Shown here: positions 36,773 through 45,489 of the stretch, in pieces
Position numbering within the stretch: position 1 is the first letter of the stretch
Layout: the number at the start of each line of letters is the position of its first letter
Assembly (NCBI RefSeq): GCF_017356245.1
Contig: NZ_JAFMZZ010000004.1
Coordinates: forward strand, 1,065,229 to 1,129,228
DNA length: 64,000 nucleotides
Direction: 5' to 3'
Origin: Bordetella petrii
GTDB taxonomy: Bacteria; Pseudomonadota; Gammaproteobacteria; Burkholderiales; Burkholderiaceae_B
Program-made: the position numbers and the translations under genes
The notes under the pieces: model-generated
What the model was told of the DNA's origin: nothing
Seen by the model: only the letters and a program-made list of their open reading frames with translations
Database searches by the model: none

Positions 36773-36795
36773 ATATCTTCCTCGTGATGAGATAT
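36773..36795. promoter_or_regulatory. Candidate LysR-type operator
   Basis: ATATC-N13-GATAT inverted repeat in the 150-bp divergent interval between the DUF4148 gene and the LysR gene. The spacing resembles a LysR T-N11-A box. Assignment is by position and symmetry only. Confidence 0.35.
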
Positions 36796-36833
36796 CTTCT
36801 CCATCAGACAGACGAATCGCCCCCGAATCCCCC

Positions 36834-37751
36834 ATGGACATCCAGCTCAACGACATCGCGCTCTTTGTCGAAGTCGCCAAGCGCAAGAACTTCAGCCACG
36901 CGGCCGAAGCCCTGAACATGCCCGCCTCGACCCTGTCGCGGCGCGTCAGCGAGCTTGAGCAGAACATCGGCATGAAGCTGCTGAACCGCAGCACCCGGCG
37001 CATCGAGCTCACCGAAGCCGGCCTGATGTATTTCGAGCGATGCCGCCCCATTGTCGAAGAGGCCCGGGTGGCGCATGACCAGCTGCTGGACATGGCCGCC
37101 CAGCCCAAGGGCCGCCTGCGCGTATCCATGCCGTCGAGCCTGGCGCAGCTGTTCCTGCCGGCCGTGATCCAGGAGTTCCGCGCGCAGCACCCCGATATCG
37201 AGTGCGACTTCGACCTTAACATGCAGCACATCGACCCCATCAGCAACCCGTTCGACCTGGTGCTGCGCTTTGGCCGCCAGCCGGACTCCAGCCTGGTGGC
37301 GCGCCAGATCATGCTGATGGAACACCGCCTGTATGCCTCGCCGCAGTACCTGGCGCTGCATGGCGTGCCCCGCGTGCCCTCCGACCTGGGCCATCACGAA
37401 TGCCTGCGTCCGGCCATGAGCGAGGCGTTTTCGTACTGGGTGCTGCACTCGGGCGAAAAAATCGAGCGCGTCTCGGTGTCGGGCCGCCTGGCGGCCAACA
37501 ACGTCGGCATTCTGTCGCGTCTGGCCAGCCAGGGCCTGGGCATTGCGCCGCTGCTGGTATTCGACACGATCGGCCAGCCGATCCGCAGCAAGGGGCTGGT
37601 GCCGGTGCTGCCCGACTGGAGCCTGACGCCCATTCCGCTGTTTGCGCTGATGCCGTCGCGCACCATTCCCGCCAAGACGCGGGCCTTTCTCGATTTCATC
37701 CAGCCGCGGCTGACCGAGCCCGGCTCGTGGGCCATGAGCGAAGCCGCCTAG
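36834..37751 (+). CDS. LysR-family transcriptional regulator
   Basis: A 305-residue LysR regulator of the group with a short, well-conserved helix-turn-helix. It has DIALFVEVAKRKNFSHAAEA, MPASTLSRRVSELEQNIGMK and LLNRSTRRIELTEAG. The effector domain follows from about residue 92 (GRLRVSMPSSLAQLFLPAVI). LNRSTRRIELTEAG is typical of the CrgA/AaeR-like betaproteobacterial clade, whose members often control an adjacent divergent gene or stress genes. The candidate target here is the DUF4148 gene. The ATG at 36834 begins the conserved region directly. Confidence 0.93.
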   Translation: MDIQLNDIALFVEVAKRKNFSHAAEALNMPASTLSRRVSELEQNIGMKLLNRSTRRIELTEAGLMYFERCRPIVEEARVAHDQLLDMAAQPKGRLRVSMPSSLAQLFLPAVIQEFRAQHPDIECDFDLNMQHIDPISNPFDLVLRFGRQPDSSLVARQIMLMEHRLYASPQYLALHGVPRVPSDLGHHECLRPAMSEAFSYWVLHSGEKIERVSVSGRLAANNVGILSRLASQGLGIAPLLVFDTIGQPIRSKGLVPVLPDWSLTPIPLFALMPSRTIPAKTRAFLDFIQPRLTEPGSWAMSEAA

Positions 37752-37772
37752 GCGCGGCTGGCGGTACGCGGA

Positions 37773-38321
37773 CTATTCGGCGCTGTCGTAGCTGCACACC
37801 GTGAACAGCGGCGTGCCGGTGGTGGCGACTTTGCCCGAACCGCCCAGCTCGGGCAGGTCGATGATGGCGGCGGCTTCCACCACGTTGGCACCCAGCCGCT
37901 GCAGCAGCTTGATGGCGGCCAGCATGGTGCCGCCAGTGGCGATCAGGTCGTCGACCAGCAGCACGCGCTGGCCGGTGCGCACCGAGTCGGTGTGCATTTC
38001 CACGGACGAATTGCCGTATTCCAGGGTGTAGGACTCGGCCACGGTGCGGTACGGCAGCTTGCCCTGCTTGCGCACCGGCACGAAACCCAGGTTCAGCTCA
38101 TAGGCCAGCACGCTGCCGATGATGAAGCCGCGCGCGTCCACGCCGGCCACCAGGTCGAGGCGCTGGCGCATATAGCGGTAGACGAACAGGTCGATCAGGA
38201 CGCGGAAGGTGCGCGGGTCTTGCAGCAGCGGGGTGATGTCGCGGAACACCACGCCGGGGCGGGGCCAGTCGGGGACGCTGCGGATGGTGCGCCGGATGAG
38301 TTCGGCGGTGTCGGTCTGCAT
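37773..38321 (-). CDS. apt: Adenine phosphoribosyltransferase
   Basis: Salvages adenine to AMP using PRPP. The 182-residue protein contains the N-terminal [54 protein letters not shown] and the PRPP-binding motif [17 protein letters not shown]. All are diagnostic of Apt. The ATG at 38321 was chosen because it places the family N-terminus correctly; an in-frame ATG nine codons earlier exists. It is convergent with the LysR gene, 21 bp from its stop, and lies upstream of nothing functionally related. Confidence 0.95.
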   Translation of the reverse strand: MQTDTAELIRRTIRSVPDWPRPGVVFRDITPLLQDPRTFRVLIDLFVYRYMRQRLDLVAGVDARGFIIGSVLAYELNLGFVPVRKQGKLPYRTVAESYTLEYGNSSVEMHTDSVRTGQRVLLVDDLIATGGTMLAAIKLLQRLGANVVEAAAIIDLPELGGSGKVATTGTPLFTVCSYDSAE

Positions 38322-38374
38322 GGGCACGCCCCGGGAAGAATAAAGCAAGGCGAACTATAACCGTGCGATGGCGG

Positions 38375-40057
38375 TTAAGCCAGATCAACGGCCGCCAGGC
38401 GGCCGCCGCGCAAGGCCAGGCAGCGGTGCACCGCGCCCGGCGGCAAGGCCGCGTGGGTAACCAGCACCACCGTGCGGCCGCGCGCGGCCCGCGCCAGGTC
38501 GCTGAAGAACGCCGCCTGCGCGGCCTCGTCCAGCCCGGCGGTGGGCTCGTCCAGCGCCAGCACCGGCGCGGGCGCCAGCAGCGCCCGCGCCAGGCACAGG
38601 CGGCGCGCCTGGCCCACCGACAGGCTGGCGCCGGTTTCGCCGGCCCAGGTGTCCAGGCCGTCGGGCAGGCCGCGCACGAAATCCCCCAGCCCCGCGGCAT
38701 CCAGCGCCCGCCACAGCGCGGCATCGTCGGCGCCGGGATCGCCGATCAGCAGATTGGTGCGCAAAGTGCCCAGAAACACCGGTGCGTCCTGCGCCAGCCA
38801 GGCCACCCGCCGATGCAGCTGCGCCTGTTCTGCCTGGCGCACATCCACGCCGCCGAAACACACGCTGCCGGCCTGCGGATCTTCCAGGCGCAGCAGCAGA
38901 TGCAGCAGCGTGGATTTGCCGGCGCCGCTGGGGCCCGCGATGGCCACGTGCTCGCCCGGTTCGATGCGCAGGCTGGCGTCGTCGAGCACGGGCGGGCCGG
39001 GCTCGCCGGCCGCCGTCGGATAGGCGAACCGCACCGACCGGAATTCGATGGCGCCCAACGCGGGCAGCGGCTGCGGCGCGGCCGGGTCGCGCTGGTCGGG
39101 CGCCAGGCGGGCAAGCGCCCGGATGCGTTGCGCGGCTGCAATGGCGCCCCCCAGCCGGGCGGCGCCCCGCATCAGCGGGCCCGCCACTTCGAACACGCCG
39201 ATCACGGCCAGCAACAGGCCGGCCAGCAGCGGCCCGTCCAGGCGCTGCTGCCGCAGGGCGTCCAGCCCGAACCACAGCATCGCCACCAGGCTGGCGCCGG
39301 CCAGCGCCTGCAGCATCCACAGGCCGCCGGCGGCCGCCCTGACCTGCGCTTCGCGCGCACGCGCGGCATGGGCGCAATGCCCGGCGTAGGCCTGGCGGAC
39401 CTGCGCGGCGGCATGCCAGGCCATCAGGTCGGCATGCCCTTCCACGGCTTCCAGCGTGGCCGCCCGCAAATCGGCGTGGCTGTGCTGCATGGCCTGGCCG
39501 GGCCGGCGCGTCGCCCACGCCAGCCAGACGGGCACCAGCAGACAGGCGGCCAACATGGCCCAGGCCAGGGTCCAGCCGGCGGCGGGCACCCAATGGCCAA
39601 CTACGGCGGCCAGCAGCGCGGCGCCCAGTCCGGCGGTCGCCATGGGGGCCAGCACATGCAGGAAAACCGTGTCCAGCGCATCGACATCGCCGGTCAACCG
39701 CGCCACCAGGTCGCCGGCGCGGTAGCGCGCCAATTGCCGCGGCGTCAAGGCCACCAGCACGTCGAATACGCTGGCGCGCAAGTCGGTCAACAGGCGCAGC
39801 GTGGCCGCATGGCCCACCAGGCGCTCGGCATAGCGCGCCGCGATGCGCGCGAACGACAGCAGGCGCACCAGGGCCGACGGCACGAACAGATTGAACACCG
39901 AGCCGGCGCCGGCCAGCGCCGCGGCGCTGAGAAACCAGCCCGACACGCCCAGCAGGCCGACACCGGCGGCGATCGTCAGCAGCGCCAGCAGCAACGCGGC
40001 CAGCAGCCCGCCAGCTCGGCGCCGGTACAGCGGCAACAGGTGCAGCAGCGCCCTCAT
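38375..40057 (-). CDS. cydC: Heterodimeric thiol/heme exporter subunit CydC
   Basis: One half of the CydDC ABC exporter, which supplies the periplasm with reduced glutathione and cysteine and is required for cytochrome bd maturation. The 560 residues have six membrane helices in the first about 310 residues. They are followed by an ATPase domain with Walker A (GPSGAGKSTLLHLLLRLE), a slightly degenerate signature (LSVGQARRLCLARAL) and Walker B (PVLALDEPTAGLDE). The start overlaps the cydD stop by 4 bp (ATGA). It is the last gene of the cydABXDC operon. Confidence 0.94.
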   Translation of the reverse strand: MRALLHLLPLYRRRAGGLLAALLLALLTIAAGVGLLGVSGWFLSAAALAGAGSVFNLFVPSALVRLLSFARIAARYAERLVGHAATLRLLTDLRASVFDVLVALTPRQLARYRAGDLVARLTGDVDALDTVFLHVLAPMATAGLGAALLAAVVGHWVPAAGWTLAWAMLAACLLVPVWLAWATRRPGQAMQHSHADLRAATLEAVEGHADLMAWHAAAQVRQAYAGHCAHAARAREAQVRAAAGGLWMLQALAGASLVAMLWFGLDALRQQRLDGPLLAGLLLAVIGVFEVAGPLMRGAARLGGAIAAAQRIRALARLAPDQRDPAAPQPLPALGAIEFRSVRFAYPTAAGEPGPPVLDDASLRIEPGEHVAIAGPSGAGKSTLLHLLLRLEDPQAGSVCFGGVDVRQAEQAQLHRRVAWLAQDAPVFLGTLRTNLLIGDPGADDAALWRALDAAGLGDFVRGLPDGLDTWAGETGASLSVGQARRLCLARALLAPAPVLALDEPTAGLDEAAQAAFFSDLARAARGRTVVLVTHAALPPGAVHRCLALRGGRLAAVDLA

Positions 40058-41826
40058 GCCCGGTCCAGCTTGCCATGCGCCAGGCGCACGGTCTGCGGCA
40101 GGCGCCGCGCCACGGCCTGCGCGTGCGTGGCCAGCAGCAGCGTGCGCCCCTGCGCGAACGCCAGAATCTCGTCCAGCACACGCGTCTGCGTGGCCTCGTC
40201 CAGATGGGAAGTGGGCTCGTCCAGCAGGATCAGGCCCGGATCGCGCAGGAACAGGCGCGCCAGCGCCACCCGCTGGGCCTGCCCGCCCGACAGGCCCGCG
40301 CCGCGGCTGCCCAGCCGGGTATCCAGCCCGGCCGGCAGGGCCTGCGTGAACTCGCACACGCAGGCGCGGCGCGCGGCCGCGCGCACCTGCGCATCGGTGG
40401 CGTCCGGCCGGCCCAGGCGAATGTTGTCGGCAATGCTGCCGGCAAACAGGTACGGGCGCTGGCCAACCAGCGCCACCCGCTGCCGCAGGGCGGCCTCGTC
40501 CCAATCGACCAACGGCACGCCATCCAGGCTGACTGCGCCCGCCCCGGCGCGCAGCCGGCACAGCGTTTCCAGCAGCGTGGTCTTGCCGCTGCCGCTGGGC
40601 CCCATCAGGGCCGCATGCGTGCCGGCCTCGAGCCTCAGCTGCGCATCGTCCAGCACCGCGGCCGGCCGGCCAGCGGCGCGCACGGTCAGGCCTTGCACAT
40701 CCAGGGTGGCGGCGAACGATGTTGCTTGGACGGCAGGCGCGTCTGTGTCAGGGGGCTGACGCCCGCCAGCAGCATCGCCCCCCGCGCGGGCCAGGTCCGG
40801 CAAGCCGTCGAAGGCCGCGGCAATCTGGGATACGGCCGCGCGGGCGGCGGCACGGTCGTGATAGTGCGCGGCGAATTGCCGCAGCGGCGCATAGGCCTCG
40901 GGCGCCATCAACAGGCAGAAGAAGCCCACGTGCAGGGTCAGCGGCGAACTGCGCAGGTCCAGGAAGCCCAGGTAGGTCAGGCCGAAGTACACCGCCATGC
41001 CGGCCACGCCCAGCGCGGCAAAGAACTCCAGCACGGCGGACGACAGGAAGGCGATGCGCAGCACTGCCATCGTGCGCCGCCGCACGGTGTCGCTGGCCAG
41101 CGCCACCGACTGCGCCTCGGCCTCGGCGCGGCCGTACAGTTTCAGGGTCGACAGGCCGCGCAGGCGGTCGGCAAAGAAGCCCGACAGGCGCGCAAAGGCC
41201 CGCAGGTGGCGCCGGCTGGCGGCTTCGGCGCCCCAACCCACCAGGGCCATGAACAGCGGAATCAGCGGCGCGGTCACCAGCAGCAGCAAGCCCGCGATCC
41301 AGTCGAACGGCAGCAGCACGGCGGCAAAGGCCAGCGGCAGCACCGCCGCCGCCACGGCGGCGGGCAGGTAGCGCGAGAAAAAGCCGTCCAGCGCCTCGAC
41401 CTGGTCGACCATGGCGCTGGCCAGTTCGCCCGACACCCGGGCGCGCGACCAGGCCGGCCCGCGCGCCAGCAGGCGGTCGAACAAGGCCAGCCGCAGGCGC
41501 TGCTTGATGGCCTCGGCGGCCCGCGCGCCGGCCCGCTCGCCCAGCCAGGCCAGCCCGGCGCGCGCCAGGATCAGCACGGCAATTGCCCCGATGGCCGGCG
41601 CCAGGCCGGCGCGCGGCGCGTGGCCCGCAATCGCCGCATCGAGCACCCGGGCCAGCAGCCAGGCCTGGATAAGCAGCAAGGCGCCGCCCAGCAAGGGGGC
41701 GGCCGCCGCCAGCGCCAGCGGGGCGCGCACCACGCGCGCCTGCGCGGCCAGCCAGCGCGAATGCTCGCGCTGCGCCGGGCCCCGCGCGGCCGCGGAATCG
41801 GGCGCCAGGCCCGGCGTACTGCTCAC
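40054..41826 (-). CDS. cydD: Heterodimeric thiol/heme exporter subunit CydD
   Basis: Partner of CydC. The 590-residue protein has an N-terminal transmembrane domain (ALFDRLLARGPAWSRARVSG in a coupling region, FFADRLRGLSTLKLYGRAEA) and a C-terminal ATPase with Walker A (MGPSGSGKTTLLETLCRL), a canonical signature (LSGGQAQRVALARLFLRDP) and Walker B (LILLDEPTSHLDE). The GTG start at 41826 overlaps the cydX stop as GTGA. No ATG lies near the conserved start, so GTG is well supported by the coupling. The strong signature here against the degenerate one in CydC suggests unequal ATP sites, as known for this exporter. Confidence 0.92.
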   Translation of the reverse strand: MSSTPGLAPDSAAARGPAQREHSRWLAAQARVVRAPLALAAAAPLLGGALLLIQAWLLARVLDAAIAGHAPRAGLAPAIGAIAVLILARAGLAWLGERAGARAAEAIKQRLRLALFDRLLARGPAWSRARVSGELASAMVDQVEALDGFFSRYLPAAVAAAVLPLAFAAVLLPFDWIAGLLLLVTAPLIPLFMALVGWGAEAASRRHLRAFARLSGFFADRLRGLSTLKLYGRAEAEAQSVALASDTVRRRTMAVLRIAFLSSAVLEFFAALGVAGMAVYFGLTYLGFLDLRSSPLTLHVGFFCLLMAPEAYAPLRQFAAHYHDRAAARAAVSQIAAAFDGLPDLARAGGDAAGGRQPPDTDAPAVQATSFAATLDVQGLTVRAAGRPAAVLDDAQLRLEAGTHAALMGPSGSGKTTLLETLCRLRAGAGAVSLDGVPLVDWDEAALRQRVALVGQRPYLFAGSIADNIRLGRPDATDAQVRAAARRACVCEFTQALPAGLDTRLGSRGAGLSGGQAQRVALARLFLRDPGLILLDEPTSHLDEATQTRVLDEILAFAQGRTLLLATHAQAVARRLPQTVRLAHGKLDRA

Positions 41827-41948
41827 GCGTCGCCGGGCGACTTGGCGGGATCGTGCTCGCCGCCTTCGCGCAGCTCGAACCACATGGCGTTCAGGATGGC
41901 GAATGCGCAGGCCAGGCTCAGGCCGAGAATCCACGAGAAATACCACAT
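41823..41948 (-). CDS. cydX: Cytochrome bd oxidase small subunit CydX
   Basis: A 41-residue single-span membrane protein between cydB and cydD. It begins MWYFSWILGLSLACAFAILN and continues AMWFELRE before a hydrophilic tail. The MWYFSWILG start and the short charged C-terminus are the CydX hallmark. CydX stabilises the haems of the bd oxidase core. It starts 13 bp after the cydB stop and overlaps cydD by 4 bp, so it is a genuine operon member that automated callers often miss. Confidence 0.92.
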   Translation of the reverse strand: MWYFSWILGLSLACAFAILNAMWFELREGGEHDPAKSPGDA

Positions 41949-41961
41949 GCGTGAAAACTCC

Positions 41962-43116
41962 CTAATAAGAATTGGGCGTGCCGTCGACCGACTCGCTGGT
42001 GACCTTGCCGCGCATCACGCGGTACACCCACGCGGTGTACAGCGTGATGATGGGCAGGAAAAACGCCGTGGACAGCAGCATGATCCACAGTGTCAGCCGG
42101 CTGGACGACGCATCCCAGACGGTCAGGCCGAAGCGGGGGTCGGTCGAGGACGGCATCAGGAACGGGAACAGCGCCAGGCCGGCGGTCAGGATGATGCCCG
42201 CCACGGCCAGCGACGACACGATGAACATCAGGCCCTGCATGCGCCGGCCCAGCATGGCCGCGACCAGCAGGGCCCCGCCCACGCCCAGCGCCGGGGCGAT
42301 CCAGGCCAGCGGCCACTTGGCGAAGTTGGCCATCCACGCGCCCGGCTGCGCCACCACGTTCTTGAGCAGCGGGTTGGACGGCGCCATGCCATCGGCCACT
42401 CCGGTCATGATGTGGCCATCGATGCCGTAGGCCACCCAGAAGCCGCCGGCCACGAACAGCGCCGCGGTGAGCAGGGCCGCCAGGCGCCCGGCGCGGCGCG
42501 CGCGCGCCGCCACCGCCCCGTCGGTGCGCCAGACCAGCAGCACCGCGCCGTGCATGGCCAGCATCGCCAGGCTGAGCAGGCCCGCCAGCAGCGCGAAGGG
42601 ACTGAACAGCTGGTAAAAGTGCCCGTGGTATTCGGGCCGCAGCACGGCCGGGTCGAAGCCGAAGGGCACGCCCACCAGCAGGTTGCCCATGGCCACGCCG
42701 AACACCAGCGCGGCCACCACGCCCGACGCGCACAGGACGTAGTCCCAGGTGCCGCGCCAGCGGGTGCCTTCCATCTTGCTGCGGTATTTGAAGCCCACCG
42801 GCCGCACGATCAGGGCCACCAGCACCAGCATCATCGCCAGGTAGAAACCCGAGAACGAGGCGGCATACAACAGCGGCCATGCGGCAAAGATGGCGCCGCC
42901 GCCGGTGATCAGCCAGACCTGGTTGCCTTCCCAGACGGGGCCCACCACATTGATCACCACGCGCCGCTCGGTATCGGTGCGCGCCACGACCGGCAGCAAT
43001 GCCGCGATGCCCAGGTCGAAGCCGTCCATCACTGCGAAGGCGATCAGCAGCACGCCCAGCAGCACCCACCAGATCACCCGCAGGGTGGCATAGTCGAAAG
43101 GAATCAAGCTTTCCAT
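41962..43116 (-). CDS. cydB: Cytochrome bd ubiquinol oxidase subunit II CydB
   Basis: A 384-residue polytopic subunit of the bd oxidase. It starts with the conserved FDYATLRVIWWVLLGVLLIA followed by FAVMDGFDLGIAALLPVV. It also carries RRVVINVVGPVWEGNQVWLI, GGAIFAAWPLLYA, and a C-terminal SSSRLTLWIMLLSTAFFLPI and YTAWVYRVMRGKV. It supports assembly and proton/oxygen pathways next to CydA. The gene lies 15 bp after cydA and 13 bp before cydX. Confidence 0.96.
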   Translation of the reverse strand: MESLIPFDYATLRVIWWVLLGVLLIAFAVMDGFDLGIAALLPVVARTDTERRVVINVVGPVWEGNQVWLITGGGAIFAAWPLLYAASFSGFYLAMMLVLVALIVRPVGFKYRSKMEGTRWRGTWDYVLCASGVVAALVFGVAMGNLLVGVPFGFDPAVLRPEYHGHFYQLFSPFALLAGLLSLAMLAMHGAVLLVWRTDGAVAARARRAGRLAALLTAALFVAGGFWVAYGIDGHIMTGVADGMAPSNPLLKNVVAQPGAWMANFAKWPLAWIAPALGVGGALLVAAMLGRRMQGLMFIVSSLAVAGIILTAGLALFPFLMPSSTDPRFGLTVWDASSSRLTLWIMLLSTAFFLPIITLYTAWVYRVMRGKVTSESVDGTPNSY

Positions 43117-43131
43117 TTGCGCGCTCCGTGA

Positions 43132-44709
43132 TCAATAGGCATCGACAGCCGCGGCCACCGGGTCGGCCGGCGACGGAGGCGGCGCGGGCCGGTCGGACTT
43201 GGGCCCGGCCTTGATGGCATGCAGCATGACCTTCACGCCGATCACCAGCAACACCGTGTACAGCACCAGGAAGATCGTCAGGCTGATGGCCAGGTCGACC
43301 AGCGTGAGCCCGGAGGCGGCGTAGTACGTGGGCAGCACGCCCTCGATGACCCACGGCTGGCGCCCGTATTCGGCCACGAACCAGCCGGCCTCGATGGCCA
43401 CCCATGGCAGGGGCAGGCTCCACAAGGCGACCTTCAGCAACGCCGGCCGACTGTCCAGCCGGCCGCGCGAGGCCAGCCAGAAGGCCACCGCGAAGAACAG
43501 GATCAGGTACATGCCCACCGCCACCATGATGCGGAACGCCCAGAACAGCGGCGCCACATTCGGGATCGTGTCCTGCGCGGCCTGCGCGATATCGGCGTCG
43601 GTGGCCTTGCTGAGATCGGGCTGATGGCGCTTGACCAGCAGCGCGTAGCCCAGTTCCGGCCAGGTGCGGTCGAGCGTCATGCGCGCCTCGGTGTCTTCCG
43701 GATTGGCGCGGATGCGCTGCATGGCCTCATAGGCCACCAGGCCCTCGCGGATGCGCACTTCGGCGCGCCGCACCAGGTCGTCGATGCCCAGCAGGGGCGT
43801 GGTCAGCGAACGCGTGCCGATAATGCCCATGACGTAGGGGATCTCGATGGCGAAATCGTTCTTGCGCTCGGCCTGGTTGGGAATGGCGAACAGGTTGAAG
43901 CTGGCGGGCGCGGGTTCGGTGTGCCACATGGCTTCGATGGCCGCGATCTTCATCTTCTGGTGTTCGGTGGTGAGATAGCCGCTTTCATCGCCCAGCACTA
44001 CCACCGACAGCGCCGAAGCCAGGCCGAAGCTGGCCGCCACCGCCATCGAGCGCTTGGCCAGGTCGACGTGGCGGCGCCGCAGCAGGTACCACGCGCTGAT
44101 CGACATCACGAACATGGCGCCGGCCACGTAGCCGGCGCTGACCGTGTGCACGAACTTGGCCTGCGCCACCGGGTTGAGCACCACGGCCGCGAAATCCGTC
44201 ATTTCCATGCGCATGGTGTCGGGGTTGAACACCGCCCCCACCGGATTCTGCATCCATCCGTTGGCGATCAGGATCCACAGAGCCGAGAAGTTGGTGCCGA
44301 AGGCCACCAGCCAGGTCACCGCCAGGTGGCCGACCTTGGACAGGCGGTTCCAGCCGAAGAAGAACAGGCCGACGAAGGTGGCTTCCAGGAAGAACGCCAT
44401 CAGGCCTTCGAGCGCCAGCGGCGCGCCGAACACATCGCCCACATAGTGGCTGTAGTACGACCAGTTCATGCCGAACTGGAATTCCATGACCACGCCGGTG
44501 GCCACGCCCAGCGCGAAGTTGATGCCGAACAGGGTGCCCCAGAACATGGTCATGCGGCGCCAGATGTCGCGCCCGGTCATGACATACACGCTTTCCATGA
44601 TGGCCAGGATGAACGACAGGCCAAGCGTGAGCGGCACGAAGATGAAGTGATACATCACTGTCGCCGCGAACTGGAAGCGCGACAGGTTGACGACGTCGAG
44701 ATCGATCAT
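43132..44709 (-). CDS. cydA: Cytochrome bd ubiquinol oxidase subunit I CydA
   Basis: Catalytic haem subunit of the high-affinity bd oxidase, reducing oxygen with ubiquinol. The 525 residues have the N-terminal haem-ligand region LSRFQFAATVMYHFIFVPLT, WSYYSHYVGDVFGAPLALEG, LEATFVGLFFFGWNRL, the haem b595/d region FVHTVSAGYVAGAM and the quinol-site motif GRQPWVIEGVLPT. Length is near the E. coli protein's. The ATG at 44709 follows AAGGAACC. It opens the cydABXDC operon downstream of a GbsR/MarR gene on the same strand. Confidence 0.97.
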   Translation of the reverse strand: MIDLDVVNLSRFQFAATVMYHFIFVPLTLGLSFILAIMESVYVMTGRDIWRRMTMFWGTLFGINFALGVATGVVMEFQFGMNWSYYSHYVGDVFGAPLALEGLMAFFLEATFVGLFFFGWNRLSKVGHLAVTWLVAFGTNFSALWILIANGWMQNPVGAVFNPDTMRMEMTDFAAVVLNPVAQAKFVHTVSAGYVAGAMFVMSISAWYLLRRRHVDLAKRSMAVAASFGLASALSVVVLGDESGYLTTEHQKMKIAAIEAMWHTEPAPASFNLFAIPNQAERKNDFAIEIPYVMGIIGTRSLTTPLLGIDDLVRRAEVRIREGLVAYEAMQRIRANPEDTEARMTLDRTWPELGYALLVKRHQPDLSKATDADIAQAAQDTIPNVAPLFWAFRIMVAVGMYLILFFAVAFWLASRGRLDSRPALLKVALWSLPLPWVAIEAGWFVAEYGRQPWVIEGVLPTYYAASGLTLVDLAISLTIFLVLYTVLLVIGVKVMLHAIKAGPKSDRPAPPPSPADPVAAAVDAY

Positions 44710-44803
44710 GGGAGGTTCCTTAGGAAAGAACGGCAAACCACGATGGCGCGCGCGCGCCGACGCGACAGGTAACCCATGATAAGGGCCTCCCAGGCAGCTT
44801 CAT

Positions 44804-44834
44804 AGCGATGTCTTCCTTTTGATGCAGCGATGTC
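44804..44834 (-). promoter_or_regulatory. Paired 9-bp direct repeats upstream of cydA
   Basis: AGCGATGTC occurs at 44804-44812 and again at 44826-44834, a 22-bp period equal to two helical turns. The second copy overlaps the stop codon of the upstream regulator gene. They lie 95-125 bp ahead of the cydA start and could be operator sites; I see no clean FNR box. Confidence 0.35.
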
Positions 44835-45378
44835 ATTCCCGGCCCCGCAGCTTGCCGGCAAAACCCAACACTTTCTGTACCTTGGTGCCCAGCTTCATCA
44901 GGCTTTGCAGCGTTTCAGGCGGCAGCTGGTGCACCTCGTCGAACCACCCGGTGCACAGTTCGATCAGTTCGAGCATCTCGCGCATGCGCTGCTGGGCATG
45001 GGCCTCGGGCGCCCCGGCCGGCTGCTCGAGCAGTGTGTCGCGCAGCAGCGTCAGGGTGGGATCGATTTCGCGCCTGCGCTTCTCTTCCATCAGGATGCGG
45101 AAGATTTCCCAGACGTCTTGAGGCGTCTCGAAGTAATCGCGCCGGTCGCCCACCTGGTGCACCATCTTGACCAGACGCCACGACTGCAGCTCTTTCAGCC
45201 CCATGCTGACGTTCGAGCGCGAGAATCCCAGCGCCTCGGCAATGTCATCGGCATGCAGCGGCTGCGGCGCCAGGAACAGCAGGGCATAAATCTGCCCCAC
45301 CGTGCGGTTCACGCCCCAGCGGCTGCCCATTTCGCCGAAGTGCAGTACGAAACGCTCAGTCTGGGGGCTTAGCGGCAT
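44833..45378 (-). CDS. GbsR/MarR-family transcriptional regulator
   Basis: A 181-residue regulator of the GbsR branch of the MarR fold. The winged helix (about residues 25-85) contains GVNRTVGQIYALLFLAPQPL, DIAEALGFSRSNVSMGLKEL and QVGDRRDYFETPQDVWEIFR, the family signature. A helical C-terminal part probably mediates dimerisation. It is encoded just ahead of the cyd operon in the same direction, 123 bp from cydA, so control of cytochrome bd is the natural hypothesis. Its own upstream region is AT-rich and full of symmetric sequence, which suggests autoregulation. Confidence 0.9.
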   Translation of the reverse strand: MPLSPQTERFVLHFGEMGSRWGVNRTVGQIYALLFLAPQPLHADDIAEALGFSRSNVSMGLKELQSWRLVKMVHQVGDRRDYFETPQDVWEIFRILMEEKRRREIDPTLTLLRDTLLEQPAGAPEAHAQQRMREMLELIELCTGWFDEVHQLPPETLQSLMKLGTKVQKVLGFAGKLRGRE

Positions 45379-45379
45379 A

Positions 45380-45434
45380 TTTGGTTACTTTGATTTCAGA
45401 AATTACTGAAATTATCGAATTAACCAAAATCAAA
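45380..45434 (-). promoter_or_regulatory. AT-rich nested inverted repeats upstream of the GbsR/MarR gene
   Basis: Three overlapping inverted repeats occur in 55 bp. They are TTTGGTTA (45380-45387) with TAACCAAA (45421-45428), ATTTCAG (45393-45399) with CTGAAAT (45406-45412), and TTTGATTT (45389-45396) with AAATCAAA (45427-45434). The stretch is far more AT-rich than the chromosome around it. Position and symmetry indicate a promoter/operator for the regulator gene that starts at 45378. Confidence 0.5.
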
Positions 45435-45489
45435 AGCAAGTCAGAAAAAAAGCCACCCGCAGGCGGCCGTTGTTGCAAGGCGACAAGAT

